Assembly (NCBI GenBank): GCA_963750495.1
Contig: CAVVQV010000004.1
Location: 496,001-560,000 of the forward strand
From: JANLYC01 sp963750495
GTDB lineage: Bacteria; Actinomycetota; Actinomycetes; Propionibacteriales; Nocardioidaceae
Direction of reading: 5' to 3'
Length of the DNA: 64,000 nt
Shown: positions 16,708 through 25,286 of the stretch, piece by piece
Layout: every line of letters begins with the position of its first letter
How positions within the stretch are numbered: position 1 is the first letter of the stretch
Notes under the pieces: model-generated
The model's database searches: none
What the model was told of the DNA's origin: nothing
Seen by the model: only the letters and a program-made list of their open reading frames with translations
Program-made: the position numbers and the translations under genes

Positions 16708-17759
16708 GCGGCCCGCCGCGACCGCACCGCGCGATCGCTGGAGCTCGGAGCGCGGGACAGCATCCGCAGCACGGCCCGCTCGATGTGCTCCTGGCGACGC
16801 TGTGGCTGCTTGGGTGCCCGGCGGAGCGCTGGAGCGATGGTGGTGCCGTCCTCGTAGAGGTCGAGCACGCGCGGGTCGACGTAGGAGTTCCTGGCGATCG
16901 CAGGGGTGTTGCCGAGGTACTCCGAGACCTCGACGACGGCCTGCCGGATCGCCTTGCGGCGAGCGGTCTTGGTGGCGCCCGGGCTGGGGTCCTCTGCGAG
17001 CACGGTCGCGGCGATCACGGTGGCGTGCCAGGTGCGGAAGTCCTTGGCCGTGACGTCGCCGCCGAACAGCTCGAGCAGATAGGCGTTGACGCCTTCAGCG
17101 GTCACGTCTCGCCAGCGACGCCCGTCCTTGAACGCGAGCAGCTCCTCGCCGCCCGTCCGCCGTCTCCGGAGCAGATCAACCACCCTGCTCACATCCGGGT
17201 CGTCGACCGCGATCTCATGGGCGATTCCCGACTTGCCGGTGAACGCGAACACCAGCGCGTTGTCGCGTCGTCGTACGTGCGACTTGAGCAGGGTGGTGAG
17301 GCCGTAGCTGCCGTGCTCCTCGGCGTACGAGTCGCTGCCGATGCGGAAGTAGCCGATGTCGATGAGCCGCACCGCACACGCCATGACCCGTTCGCGGGTC
17401 ATCGTCGAGGCACCCTCCTGGTCCATCAGATGGGCCGCTACGACGGCTCTGGCCTTCGGCAGCTTCCTGGCCATCTGCAGGATCCGGTCGAACTTCGCCG
17501 CGTCGCGCTGCTGCCGCCAGACCGGATGGTAGAGGTACTGACGGCGGCCGGCGTCATCGACGCCGACCGCCTGGATGTGCCCGTTGGGGTGCGGACAGAT
17601 CCACACCTCACGCCAGGCCGGCGGTATCACCAGTGACTTGATCCGCTCGAGGTGCTGACCGTTGAGGCGGGCGCCCGACTCATCGCGGTACACGAACCCT
17701 CTGCCGGCACGCTGACGCGTCCAGCCGGGCTGGTTCGGTGACACCGTGCGCAACCTCAC
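16704..17759 (-). CDS. DNA topoisomerase IB (poxvirus-like)
   Basis: 351 residues if started at GTG 17759 (MRLRTVSPNQPGWTRQR); TTG 17786 is the other option. Family marks: FVYRDESGARL, IPPAWREVWICPHPNGHIQAVGVD, RIGSDSYAEEHGSYGLTTLL, FTGKSGIAHEI, DFRTWHATV, and the active-site tyrosine in NSYVDPRVLDLY. These enzymes relax supercoils through a 3'-phosphotyrosine and are found in many soil bacteria, often outside essential loci. Its coupling to four small-molecule or glycan genes is unusual and may be a passive co-transcription. Confidence 0.88.
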   Translation of the reverse strand: MRLRTVSPNQPGWTRQRAGRGFVYRDESGARLNGQHLERIKSLVIPPAWREVWICPHPNGHIQAVGVDDAGRRQYLYHPVWRQQRDAAKFDRILQMARKLPKARAVVAAHLMDQEGASTMTRERVMACAVRLIDIGYFRIGSDSYAEEHGSYGLTTLLKSHVRRRDNALVFAFTGKSGIAHEIAVDDPDVSRVVDLLRRRRTGGEELLAFKDGRRWRDVTAEGVNAYLLELFGGDVTAKDFRTWHATVIAATVLAEDPSPGATKTARRKAIRQAVVEVSEYLGNTPAIARNSYVDPRVLDLYEDGTTIAPALRRAPKQPQRRQEHIERAVLRMLSRAPSSSDRAVRSRRAA

Positions 17760-17826
17760 GCGGTGGTAGTACCCATTGGCGGGCAAAACTCTCGCCTCGG
17801 GCGCCGGCCACCGGGCGCCGCGCGGC

Positions 17827-18585
17827 TCAGTTCAGGTCGCGGCTCACCCAGGCAGGCACTCTGATGCAGCCAGCCGACCGGCCCATCTTCTTCAGGCCGA
17901 CCCGATCCCCCTTGGCGTAGCCGTCCCGGGTCGCGGTGCTCAGGCTCGGGTACATCAGCTGACGGCTGTTCGTCACATGAAGCAGCCCCATCACGTGGCC
18001 GAGCTCGTGCAGCAACAGGTTGCCGCGGGTGACCCCGGGGCCGAAGCCCTTGGACCACGACGCTGTTTGAGGAGCATCGATGACGACGTAGCCGCGGGTG
18101 GCCGCCAGCTTCCAGCGGTTTCCTGCCTTCCAGTACCGCCACTGGCTGCCACCCTGACCGGCTGTCGATCCCGCCAGGGAGAAGTCGGTGCTGCGCGGCC
18201 GTACGAACGCCACCACGATCTCCGCAGGGAGCTTGCTGATGTTGTTGGAGCGCGGCACCCTCGTCGTGCGACCTTTCACCGTGAAGTCGATGCGGGTGGC
18301 GGACTGCACCTTGGCGAACGCCTTCTTCACCTCGCGGACGGCGGCGTTCTTCGCGGCCTTGCCGCGCAGGGCCACCGGGTTGACCCGGACGGTGACGGTG
18401 GGCTGGCACGGATTCCAACGGGTCAGGCGGTGCGTACCGTCCGGCAGCTTCGCCTTCTGCAGCTTGTAGGTCGCAGGCGCGGTCGGGGCAGCTGGGCTCG
18501 CCTGCGCACCGCTCACGGCCAGCACGGCCAGCACGGCCGCCACGGCGACGGTCACGACGCCCGCCAGTGGGCGCGAGGTCCTCAC
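17827..18585 (-). CDS. Secreted matrixin-like zinc metalloprotease
   Basis: 252 residues from GTG 18585, preceded by GAAGGGAT. The N-terminus (VRTSRPLAGVVTVAVAAVLAVLA, split here by the charged start) is a clear signal peptide ending near SGAQASPA. The catalytic zinc site HELGHVMGLLH fits HExxHxxGxxH of the matrixin/astacin class, followed by RQLMYPS as a Met-turn. A C-terminal pair of prolines and cysteine (AGCIRVPAW) closes the domain. It probably acts outside the cell as a peptidase; the substrate is unknown. The longer frame to 18660 lacks a start signal. Confidence 0.82.
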   Translation of the reverse strand: MRTSRPLAGVVTVAVAAVLAVLAVSGAQASPAAPTAPATYKLQKAKLPDGTHRLTRWNPCQPTVTVRVNPVALRGKAAKNAAVREVKKAFAKVQSATRIDFTVKGRTTRVPRSNNISKLPAEIVVAFVRPRSTDFSLAGSTAGQGGSQWRYWKAGNRWKLAATRGYVVIDAPQTASWSKGFGPGVTRGNLLLHELGHVMGLLHVTNSRQLMYPSLSTATRDGYAKGDRVGLKKMGRSAGCIRVPAWVSRDLN

Positions 18586-18727
18586 GAGAGATATCCCTTC
18601 GAAGCGGGTGGGATGGACGCGCGACTGGTGGGGATCGGGTGTGCGCCCGGGCCCGGCCAAGGATAGGCGCTTGCGGCCCCGTTCGCGGCAGGACCGCGGT
18701 TTGGGCCGTCCATCGCGAGGAGTAGGT

Positions 18728-19202
18728 GCGGGCGAGCCGACTCATAGGCCGGATTCTGTTGGGGGCCCGCCTTCGCAGCCGGGCCCTGAGCAGCCATCCA
18801 TCTGGGCGCACCGTCACCGGTACGCTCGTGCGACCTACCCGCAGACTCGGGTGGGCTGCCCGGCCCGACCGCGAACGGTCGGTGCGTCTGCGCGGGCCAC
18901 CGACCAGTAGCCGGCAGCCCTTCTTGGTCTTGCTCCAGGTGGGGTTTACCCAGCCGCTCCGGTCACCCGGAGCGCTGGTGGTCTCTTACACCACCGTTTC
19001 ACCCTTACCCGCACCTCGACTCGAGACGAACACGAGGTCCGCACCAATCGGGGCCGCTGGCGGTCTGTCTCTGTGGCACTGTCCCGCGAGTCACCTCGGG
19101 TGGGCGTTACCCACCACCTTGCCCTGCGGAGTCCGGACCTTCCTCGAAACCTGCGCGTCGTACGACGGTCAGGTCCCGCGGCCGCCCGGTCGGCTCGCCC
19201 GC
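18728..19202 (-). ncRNA. rnpB: RNase P RNA (type A)
   Basis: Read on the minus strand, the ends form a perfect 14-bp P1 helix (GCGGGCGAGCCGAC with GTCGGCTCGCCCGC). Conserved blocks appear in order: GAGGAAGGTCCGGACT (CR I), ACAGTGCCACAGAGA, GTAAGGGTGAAACGGTG, TAAACCCCACCTGGAGCAAG, and ACAGAATCCGGCCTATGAG at the 3' end. These are the catalytic core of bacterial RNase P RNA, which matures tRNA 5' ends. The computed open frames over this interval are artefacts. Ends are estimated from P1 and could shift by some bases. Confidence 0.95.
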
Positions 19203-19267
19203 GGCCCCAGCGTATCGCGGCTCCGGCCGCGTCGTACGCCCGCTGCCATCGGCCTTGACCTCGCAAA

Positions 19268-19309
19268 GATCCGAGTCCGGCAGTGCCTGAGCGCTGCCGG
19301 ACTCGGATC
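19268..19309. terminator. Perfect 16-bp hairpin downstream of decapeptide-repeat gene
   Basis: GATCCGAGTCCGGCAG pairs fully with CTGCCGGACTCGGATC around a 10-base loop. It lies between the minus-strand repeat-protein gene and rnpB, so it may end that message before rnpB. Its outer eight bases match the aceE terminator and its duplicate at 39415. Confidence 0.7.
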
Positions 19310-19394
19310 ACTCGGTGGGCGGCGGTCCCACACGAGCCCCAACCGACGTGATCTGGGGGAGGCACAGGGGGGAGGCCTACCGCATCACGTCAGC

Positions 19395-19982
19395 TCAGTC
19401 GTCGCTGCCGCCGTGCCCGGAGCCGCCGTCGTCGTCGCCACCGTGTCCGGAGGTGTCGCCGCCCCGGTCATCACCCGGCTCGGCGTGGTTGCCCCGGTCA
19501 TCACCCGGCTCCGCGTGGTTGCCCCGGTCATCACCCGGCTCCGCGTGGTTGCCCCGGTCATCACCCGGCTCCGCGTGGTTGCCCCGGTCATCACCCGGCT
19601 CCGCGTGGTTGCCCCGGTCATCACCCGGCTCCGCGTGGTTGCCCCGGTCATCACCCGGCTCCGCGTGGTTGCCCCGGTCATCACCCGGCTCCGCGTGGTT
19701 GCCCCGGTCATCACCCGGCTCCGCGTGGTTGCCCCGGTCATCACCCGGCTCCGCGTGGTTGCCCCGGTCATCACCCGGCTCCGCGTGGTTGCCCCGGTCA
19801 TCACCCGGCTCCGCGTGGTTGCCCCGGTCATCACCTCGCTGGGTGACTTCGTGCCCGGACGGCGCGCCGTCGTGAACCACTGCGGCGACGATCGGCGGGC
19901 CGGCGATGCCTCCGCCGGCTAGGGCAGCGACCGCTGACACAGCGATCACGATGTTGCGGACGGTGGCGGTGACGATTCTCAT
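19395..19982 (-). CDS. Exported decapeptide-repeat protein
   Basis: 195 residues. The N-terminus MRIVTATVRNIVIAVSAVAALAGGG reads as a signal peptide or anchor. Then comes a short VVHDGAPSGHEVTQRG segment, twelve copies of the ten-residue unit DDRGNHAEPG, and a Gly/Asp/His-rich tail (SGHGGDDDGGSGHGGSDD). The repeats are hydrophilic and carry Asp, His and Glu, so the protein is probably disordered and might bind metal ions or act as a surface linker. I know no family for this unit. Near-identity of the DNA units points to recent expansion, so length may vary between strains. Confidence 0.65.
   Translation of the reverse strand: MRIVTATVRNIVIAVSAVAALAGGGIAGPPIVAAVVHDGAPSGHEVTQRGDDRGNHAEPGDDRGNHAEPGDDRGNHAEPGDDRGNHAEPGDDRGNHAEPGDDRGNHAEPGDDRGNHAEPGDDRGNHAEPGDDRGNHAEPGDDRGNHAEPGDDRGNHAEPGDDRGNHAEPGDDRGGDTSGHGGDDDGGSGHGGSDD
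19471..19830. repeat. Twelve 30-bp tandem repeats inside the exported protein gene
   Basis: Units start at 19471, 19501 and every 30 bases to 19801. The last eleven are identical and the first differs by one base (GGCTCGG for GGCTCCG). Each encodes one decapeptide on the minus strand. There are no spacers, so this is not a CRISPR array. Confidence 0.97.
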
Positions 19983-19999
19983 GACGTTTCCCCTCAGCT

Positions 20000-20024
20000 C
20001 GTGAGCCCGGGGTGCGGGCTCACG
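20000..20024. terminator. Hairpin between RNB gene and repeat-protein gene
   Basis: CGTGAGCCC and GGGCTCACG pair over 9 bases with a 7-base loop. It lies 70 bases past the minus-strand RNB stop and 18 bases upstream of the repeat-protein start, so it could terminate the first or shape the leader of the second. No U-run. Confidence 0.5.
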
Positions 20025-20093
20025 TCTACGGTGGCGGAGGAGAGGTCTGTTCCGGTATGGGACCTTGGTTCTAGGACGTGCCGGGACGAGGTA

Positions 20094-21536
20094 CTAGTCG
20101 GTCACCAGGTCGAAGCGCACCTGACGGCTTCGCAGGTCTGCTTCGACAAGTCGAACCCTGACCTCTTCGCCCAGGGGCAGGGCAGTTCCTGCCGAGGAGA
20201 CGGCTGCCTCGACTGCCGGCTCCTGCAGCACCACCGACCCCGTCGTGGGTTGGTCGTGGTCGACGTCGACGATCACGCCGGTGAACGTCCGACCCTGGTG
20301 ACCTGAAAGGACGCCGGCCTCGACCAGGTTGATGACGGCGCGCTCGTACTGGTGCGCCCGTCGGTCGGAGTCCTCCATCACCTTCGGGAGGTCACGCAGC
20401 CGGCTCCGCACCCAGGCCGGTACCTCGGCGTCGGCGCACAAGGCGACGGCCACCTCGCCGGCATACCGGTCTACGAGCCGACGCAGCGGCGCCGTGACAT
20501 GGGAGTACTCAGACGCCAGGGCAGCGTGCTCGACGTGCTCCGGGACCCCGCCGTCGAACGCGGCATACCCCGCCCCACGCAGCAGGCTGGTGCACGCGTT
20601 GAGCATGGCCGCCCCGGTCGGGGTGTTGGGCTCCAGAGAACGGACGAAGTCGGGGTAGTCGACATCGGGGTGCCACTCCAGGTGCAGCGCGGCGGCCGTA
20701 CGACGCAGCCTCGCGACCGCGTAGTCGGGCGGCTGCGGCAGCGTCCGGACGACTCCGACCTCGCCGTACAACATGATCTCCGCAGCTGCCATCCCGGTGA
20801 GCAACGAGATCTGGGCGTTCCACTGCTCGACGTCGAGCAGCTGTCGGTAGACCAGCGACCAGCCGTCGCCGTTCACGTCGACTTCCTGCTCCGGGAGCGG
20901 GAGGCTGACCCCACCGCGCTCCTGCTCGCGACGCAGCCGGAGCCGACCGACCTCACGAAGCAGCACGAACACCTCGTCGGCGCTGCCCTCGTCAAGTGCG
21001 CGCTCGACGCGGTCGTAGTCCCAGCGTCCTCGACTCCTGACCCTGGCGCGGGTCACGTCGACGTCGGTCCCCTCCCCTGTCTCATCGAGGTCGATGGTCC
21101 ACAGCAGGGCCGGACGCATCTCTCCCGGCAGCAGGCTCGCGGCTCCCTCGGACAGGATGGGGGGGTGGAGCGGGATGCGCCGGTCGGGTGCGTAGAGCGT
21201 CTGACCGCGGCGGTGCGCCTCCTCGTCGATGACGCCACCCGGCTCGACGAACGCTGCGACGTCGGCGATGGCGTAGTACACCCGGTAGCCGCCGTCGCGG
21301 CGCTGGATGTGCAGCGCCTGGTCCAGGTCCATCGCGTCCTCGGGGTCGATGGTGACCAGGGGGACGTCCGTACGGTCGAGCTCAGGCAGCGTCGGGCTCG
21401 AAGCGGCATGGTGAGCGGCCTCGAGCACCTCCGCCGGGAAGTCGCTCGGGATCTCCTGCTCCGCGGCGATGGCCGCCATCCCGTCGGTGAACGCGGCTCC
21501 GTCCACGTCGTGCAGATTGACGCGACGTCGAGGCAC
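20094..21536 (-). CDS. RNB-domain ribonuclease (RNase II/R family)
   Basis: 480 residues from GTG 21536. The RNB catalytic block IDPEDAMDLDQALHI carries the aspartates that bind two magnesium ions, followed by YRVYYAIADVAAFVEPG and ALLWTIDLDE. A C-terminal region (GRTFTGVIVDVDHDQPTTGSVVLQEPAVEA) looks like an OB/S1-like RNA-binding fold. It lacks the long N-terminal cold-shock domains of E. coli RNase R, as usual for the short actinobacterial RNB proteins. It degrades RNA 3' to 5'. Confidence 0.88.
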   Translation of the reverse strand: MPRRRVNLHDVDGAAFTDGMAAIAAEQEIPSDFPAEVLEAAHHAASSPTLPELDRTDVPLVTIDPEDAMDLDQALHIQRRDGGYRVYYAIADVAAFVEPGGVIDEEAHRRGQTLYAPDRRIPLHPPILSEGAASLLPGEMRPALLWTIDLDETGEGTDVDVTRARVRSRGRWDYDRVERALDEGSADEVFVLLREVGRLRLRREQERGGVSLPLPEQEVDVNGDGWSLVYRQLLDVEQWNAQISLLTGMAAAEIMLYGEVGVVRTLPQPPDYAVARLRRTAAALHLEWHPDVDYPDFVRSLEPNTPTGAAMLNACTSLLRGAGYAAFDGGVPEHVEHAALASEYSHVTAPLRRLVDRYAGEVAVALCADAEVPAWVRSRLRDLPKVMEDSDRRAHQYERAVINLVEAGVLSGHQGRTFTGVIVDVDHDQPTTGSVVLQEPAVEAAVSSAGTALPLGEEVRVRLVEADLRSRQVRFDLVTD

Positions 21537-21701
21537 GAATGGGGCCCCTTCCTGACTGGTGACCGGAGGCGTTTGACCACCCTAGTGGGCAAGCGGGGCT
21601 TACCGGACCGGGTGCTCCCGGATCGAGACCCCGGCGCTGGACGAGTTGTCAGCGTGATGCAAGGCTGAGGTCCCGGCCATCGAGCTGATCAGGAGAACCA
21701 C

Positions 21702-23099
21702 GTGAGCCACTCCCCCGGTCCAGAAACGCTGCGTCACAAGATCCTGCTCGACGAGGACGAGATGCCGACCCGCTGGTACAACGTCCTGCACGATCTCCCG
21801 ACGCCGCCGCCACCGGTGCTCCACCCCGGCACCGGCCAGCCGGTAGGACCCGACGACCTGGCCCCGCTCTTCCCCATGGACCTGATCATGCAGGAGGTGT
21901 CCACCGACCAGTACATCGACATCCCCGACGAGGTCCTCGACATCTATCGGCTCTGGCGGCCCAGCCCGTTGTTCCGGGCGCACCGGCTGGAGAAGGCGCT
22001 GGGCACTCCTGCCCGGATCTACTACAAGTACGAGGGTGTCTCGCCGGCCGGCTCGCACAAGCCGAACACCGCAGTTCCGCAGGCGTTCTACAACGCCAAG
22101 GCGGGCATCAAGAAGCTCACCACCGAAACCGGCGCCGGCCAGTGGGGCACGGCACTTGCGTTCGCGTGTGCGCAGTTCGACCTCGCCTGTGAGGTGTGGC
22201 AGGTCCGCGCGTCATACGACCAGAAGCCCTACCGCCGCATCATGATCGAGACCTTCGGTGGGACGGTGCATCCGAGTCCGTCCGAGTTGACCGAGGCCGG
22301 CCGCTCGATCCTCGCCCAACACCCGGACTCCACCGGGTCGCTGGGAATCGCGATCAGCGAGGCCGTCGAGGTCGCCGCGCAGGACCCGACCATCAACTAT
22401 GCCCTCGGCAGCGTGCTCAACCACGTGTTGCTGCACCAGACGATCATCGGCGAGGAAGCGCTGCTGCAGCTGGCGAAGATCGGCGAGACGCCGGACCTGC
22501 TGGTGGGCTGCACCGGTGGCGGATCGAACTTCGGCGGTCTGATGTTCCCGTTCCTGCGCGAGAAGTGGGCGGGCCGGATGGACCCGGTGGTGCGTGCCGT
22601 CGAGCCGGCCGCCTGCCCCTCACTGACGCAAGGCACGTACGCCTACGACTTCGGCGACACGATCGGGATGACGCCGCTGATGAAGATGCACACGCTCGGC
22701 CACGACTTCGTGCCCGACCCGATCCACGCCGGCGGCCTGCGCTACCACGGGATGAGTCCGCTCATCAGCCACCTCTACGAGGAAGGACACCTCGAGGCCG
22801 TCGCCAAGCCGCAGACGGAGTGCTTCGCCGCGGGGGTGCTGTTCGCGCGGACGGAAGGCATCGTCCCCGCGCCGGAGCCGACCCACGCGCTGGCCGCTGC
22901 CGTCGAGGAGGCCGTGCGGTGCAAGGAGACCGGTGAGGAGAAGGTCATCTTGACGGCGCTGTGCGGACACGGGCATCTCGACCTGCCGGCGTACGACGCG
23001 TACCTGTCCGGCTCCATCGTCGACCACGACTGGAGCGACGCCGAGCTGCGTGACGCGGTCGCAGCCGCGCTGGAGAAGCTGCCGGCCGGCGTCGGCTGA
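21702..23099 (+). CDS. trpB2: Tryptophan synthase beta chain, TrpB2 type
   Basis: 465 residues from GTG 21702 with GGAGAACC before it. The pyridoxal-phosphate lysine is K120 in GSHKPNTA. TTETGAGQWGTALAFAC, GCTGGGSNFGGLMFP (phosphate loop) and the long N-terminus with RWYNVLHDLP mark the TrpB2 class rather than TrpB1. TrpB2 makes tryptophan from serine and indole and often acts without TrpA, as expected here since no trpA lies nearby. It may salvage indole. Confidence 0.92.
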   Translation: MSHSPGPETLRHKILLDEDEMPTRWYNVLHDLPTPPPPVLHPGTGQPVGPDDLAPLFPMDLIMQEVSTDQYIDIPDEVLDIYRLWRPSPLFRAHRLEKALGTPARIYYKYEGVSPAGSHKPNTAVPQAFYNAKAGIKKLTTETGAGQWGTALAFACAQFDLACEVWQVRASYDQKPYRRIMIETFGGTVHPSPSELTEAGRSILAQHPDSTGSLGIAISEAVEVAAQDPTINYALGSVLNHVLLHQTIIGEEALLQLAKIGETPDLLVGCTGGGSNFGGLMFPFLREKWAGRMDPVVRAVEPAACPSLTQGTYAYDFGDTIGMTPLMKMHTLGHDFVPDPIHAGGLRYHGMSPLISHLYEEGHLEAVAKPQTECFAAGVLFARTEGIVPAPEPTHALAAAVEEAVRCKETGEEKVILTALCGHGHLDLPAYDAYLSGSIVDHDWSDAELRDAVAAALEKLPAGVG

Positions 23100-23109
23100 C
23101 GCGGCGGGG

Positions 23110-24336
23110 TCAGGCGCCGGAGGGAGCAGCGGCCTGCGGCTGCGGCACCGATCGCAGCGCGAACGCGATCGCCGCGGTGCCCGGCACTGCCAGCATGACC
23201 AGCGCCCCGTCGACCTGCACCCATCCGACCAGGATGCCGCCGAGCACGATGGCACCGCCCTGCGCCAGCTGCAGCACGGCGTTGGCGAGCCCGAACAGCC
23301 TCCCTCGAAGAGCAGTCGGGATCAGCGCGCTGATCTCGGCCTGGATTGCGCTGATGTACGACACACAGCCGCCGGCCAGCACGAGCAACAGGAGCACCGG
23401 AACTCGCGCGCCGGGCAGCATCGAGGCGAAGCCGGCCAGCGCGACCGTGAGCCCGCAGCCGAGAGCGAGTGGGCTCACGAGTCGTCGTTGCTGTCCGAGC
23501 GGGAGCCGTCCGAGCAGGACCAGCCCGACCACGGTGCCCAGCGGTGGGGCGGCCATGATCAGGCCGGCCAGCGTGACGCGGCCGCCCAGCTCCACGGCGA
23601 ACGGGACGGCGAGGCCCTCCGTCACGATCAGCACGGCCGGGCCGAGAGCAAGAAGCGCGTACAGCCGACGCAGTTGGGCCGAACCTACGACGGTGCGAAT
23701 GCCCTGGCGAGTGGACTGCCAGGTGCCGGGTCGCGTGGTCTGCCCTGCATCGGTGGATCGCCAGGCGGCAGGTCGACGGCGGACCGCCGCGGCGATGATC
23801 GCGGCCGAGACGATGTAGCTGACCGCGTCGATCGCGAGCGTCACGCGCACACCGATCACCGCCACGGCGACCCCACCGATGGCAAAGCCACCGACCTGGA
23901 GCGCCTGCCGGGTCGATGAGACCAGCGCGTTGCCTGCTGGGAACAGCTCGTCCTGGAGGATGTCCGACAGCAACGCCAGTCGGGCGGCGCCCCAGGGAAT
24001 CCGCCAGATCGCCTCGGCGAAGAGCAGCGCCCAGATCGCCGCCAGGTGGATGCCGGGAACGAGGATCAGGACAATGCAGGCCGCGCGAGCGAGGTCGCAG
24101 CCGATGAGGAGCGACCGGCGGGCGTAGAGGTCGGCCAGCGAGGCGAGCCAGGGGCTGAAAACGAACGGCAGATAGCTGACGGCGAACGTCAGCGCCGTCA
24201 GGGCTGCCGAACCGGTTCGCTGGAACACCAGGCTGGCCACCGCGACCCGCGCGAGGTAACTGCCCGTGATTGACAGCACGTCGGCAGCGAAAAGACCTCG
24301 GAACTCCCGGTGGGCGAACAACTGGCGGTAGCGCAT
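23110..24336 (-). CDS. MFS transporter
   Basis: 408 residues with about twelve hydrophobic helices. It starts MRYRQLFAHREFRGLFAADV, typical of the MFS drug-exporter group, and carries the loop 2-3 signature as SLADLYARRSLLIGCDLAR, and the family's central break at RRRPAAWRSTDAGQ. Probably exports a small drug-like or metabolite substrate by proton antiport; the substrate cannot be told. It converges on trpB2 with 10 bases between the stops. Confidence 0.85.
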   Translation of the reverse strand: MRYRQLFAHREFRGLFAADVLSITGSYLARVAVASLVFQRTGSAALTALTFAVSYLPFVFSPWLASLADLYARRSLLIGCDLARAACIVLILVPGIHLAAIWALLFAEAIWRIPWGAARLALLSDILQDELFPAGNALVSSTRQALQVGGFAIGGVAVAVIGVRVTLAIDAVSYIVSAAIIAAAVRRRPAAWRSTDAGQTTRPGTWQSTRQGIRTVVGSAQLRRLYALLALGPAVLIVTEGLAVPFAVELGGRVTLAGLIMAAPPLGTVVGLVLLGRLPLGQQRRLVSPLALGCGLTVALAGFASMLPGARVPVLLLLVLAGGCVSYISAIQAEISALIPTALRGRLFGLANAVLQLAQGGAIVLGGILVGWVQVDGALVMLAVPGTAAIAFALRSVPQPQAAAPSGA

Positions 24337-24474
24337 CGAAACCTGTCAGGTGCGAAGAGGCGGCCGCGAGGTCTGAGCCGTAATGTCCAGATCTATCATG
24401 ATGAGGCCGGTCAAGGAAAGCGCCGGGACGACTCCTGGTCTGCGACCGCTGCCGAGCCGCCCAGGGCGCGCACC

Positions 24475-24480
24475 TATGCT
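24475..24480 (+). promoter_or_regulatory. Putative -10 of yaaA (leaderless)
   Basis: TATGCT, a near-consensus -10, is followed by 6 bases and the GTG at 24487. There is no ribosome site. Confidence 0.5.
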
Positions 24481-24486
24481 GCCAGC

Positions 24487-25260
24487 GTGCTTGTCCTGTT
24501 GCCGCCCTCCGAGGGCAAGTTCAACCCGTCCCGCGGCCGCCGGCTGGACTTGTCGACGCTGAGCTTTCCCGAGCTGTCGGACGCCCGCCGGCTCGTGGTG
24601 GACACGCTGGTGGAGCTGTGCCGGGCGGACGCCGAGGTAGCGCGCCGCACCCTGGACCTGCCTCCCGGACTGGCGGACGAGGTGACCCGCAACGCCCGGC
24701 TGCACCAGGCGCCGACGACCACGGCAGGACGGGTCTACTCCGGGGTGCTGTACGACGCGCTCGGGCTCGACTCGTTGTCGACCGCCGCCAAACGTCGCGC
24801 TTCGTCCCGGCTGCTCGTCGTGAGCTCGTTGTTCGGCCTGCTGCGGCCCGCGGACCGCATTCCGGCGTACCGCCTCTCCGGCAATGTCTCATTGCCCGGC
24901 ATCGGCACCGTGGCCTCGGTATGGCGCCGGCAGACAACTGCGGTGATGGGGCCGCTGCTGGCCAGGCATCTGGTGGTCGACCTGCGCTCAGGAACGTATG
25001 CCGGCTTCTGGCGGCCGACCGCCGCCCAGGAACGTCGGGTCGTCTCGGTGCGCGTCCTGCACGAGGCCAACGGCACCCGGTCGGTGGTGAGTCACTTCAA
25101 CAAGGCCACCAAGGGCCGGCTGGTGCGCGCGCTGCTCGAGGACGGAGCGGATCCACGAACCCCGGCGGCCCTGGTCACGACCCTGACCCAACTGGGCTGG
25201 CAAGTCGAGCCAACGCCCGATCGCCCCTTCAGCTACGACGTGATCGTCCGCGAGGTATAG
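24487..25260 (+). CDS. yaaA: YaaA-family peroxide stress protein
   Basis: 257 residues from GTG 24487 (MLVLLPPSEGKFNPSRG). The frame extends to 24310 but the PPSEGK opening and the -10 box fix the start. Family marks: LLPPSEGK, YSGVLYDALG, VVSSLFGLLRP, YRLSGNVSLPG, FNKATKGRLVRALL and GWQVEP. In E. coli YaaA limits free iron during hydrogen peroxide stress and has a DNA-binding fold. The actinobacterial branch is shorter and less studied. Confidence 0.88.
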   Translation: MLVLLPPSEGKFNPSRGRRLDLSTLSFPELSDARRLVVDTLVELCRADAEVARRTLDLPPGLADEVTRNARLHQAPTTTAGRVYSGVLYDALGLDSLSTAAKRRASSRLLVVSSLFGLLRPADRIPAYRLSGNVSLPGIGTVASVWRRQTTAVMGPLLARHLVVDLRSGTYAGFWRPTAAQERRVVSVRVLHEANGTRSVVSHFNKATKGRLVRALLEDGADPRTPAALVTTLTQLGWQVEPTPDRPFSYDVIVREV

Positions 25261-25286
25261 ACAACCGGACAGGTCGGCCGGTGAGG

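Noticed and set aside
19471..19830. CRISPR-like array of 30-bp repeats
   Set aside because: Units are directly joined with no spacers, and all are in frame as decapeptides of an exported protein.
18726..19922. Open frame of 398 codons over rnpB and the repeat gene
   Set aside because: It translates RNase P RNA and the antisense of the decapeptide repeats, so it is not a gene.
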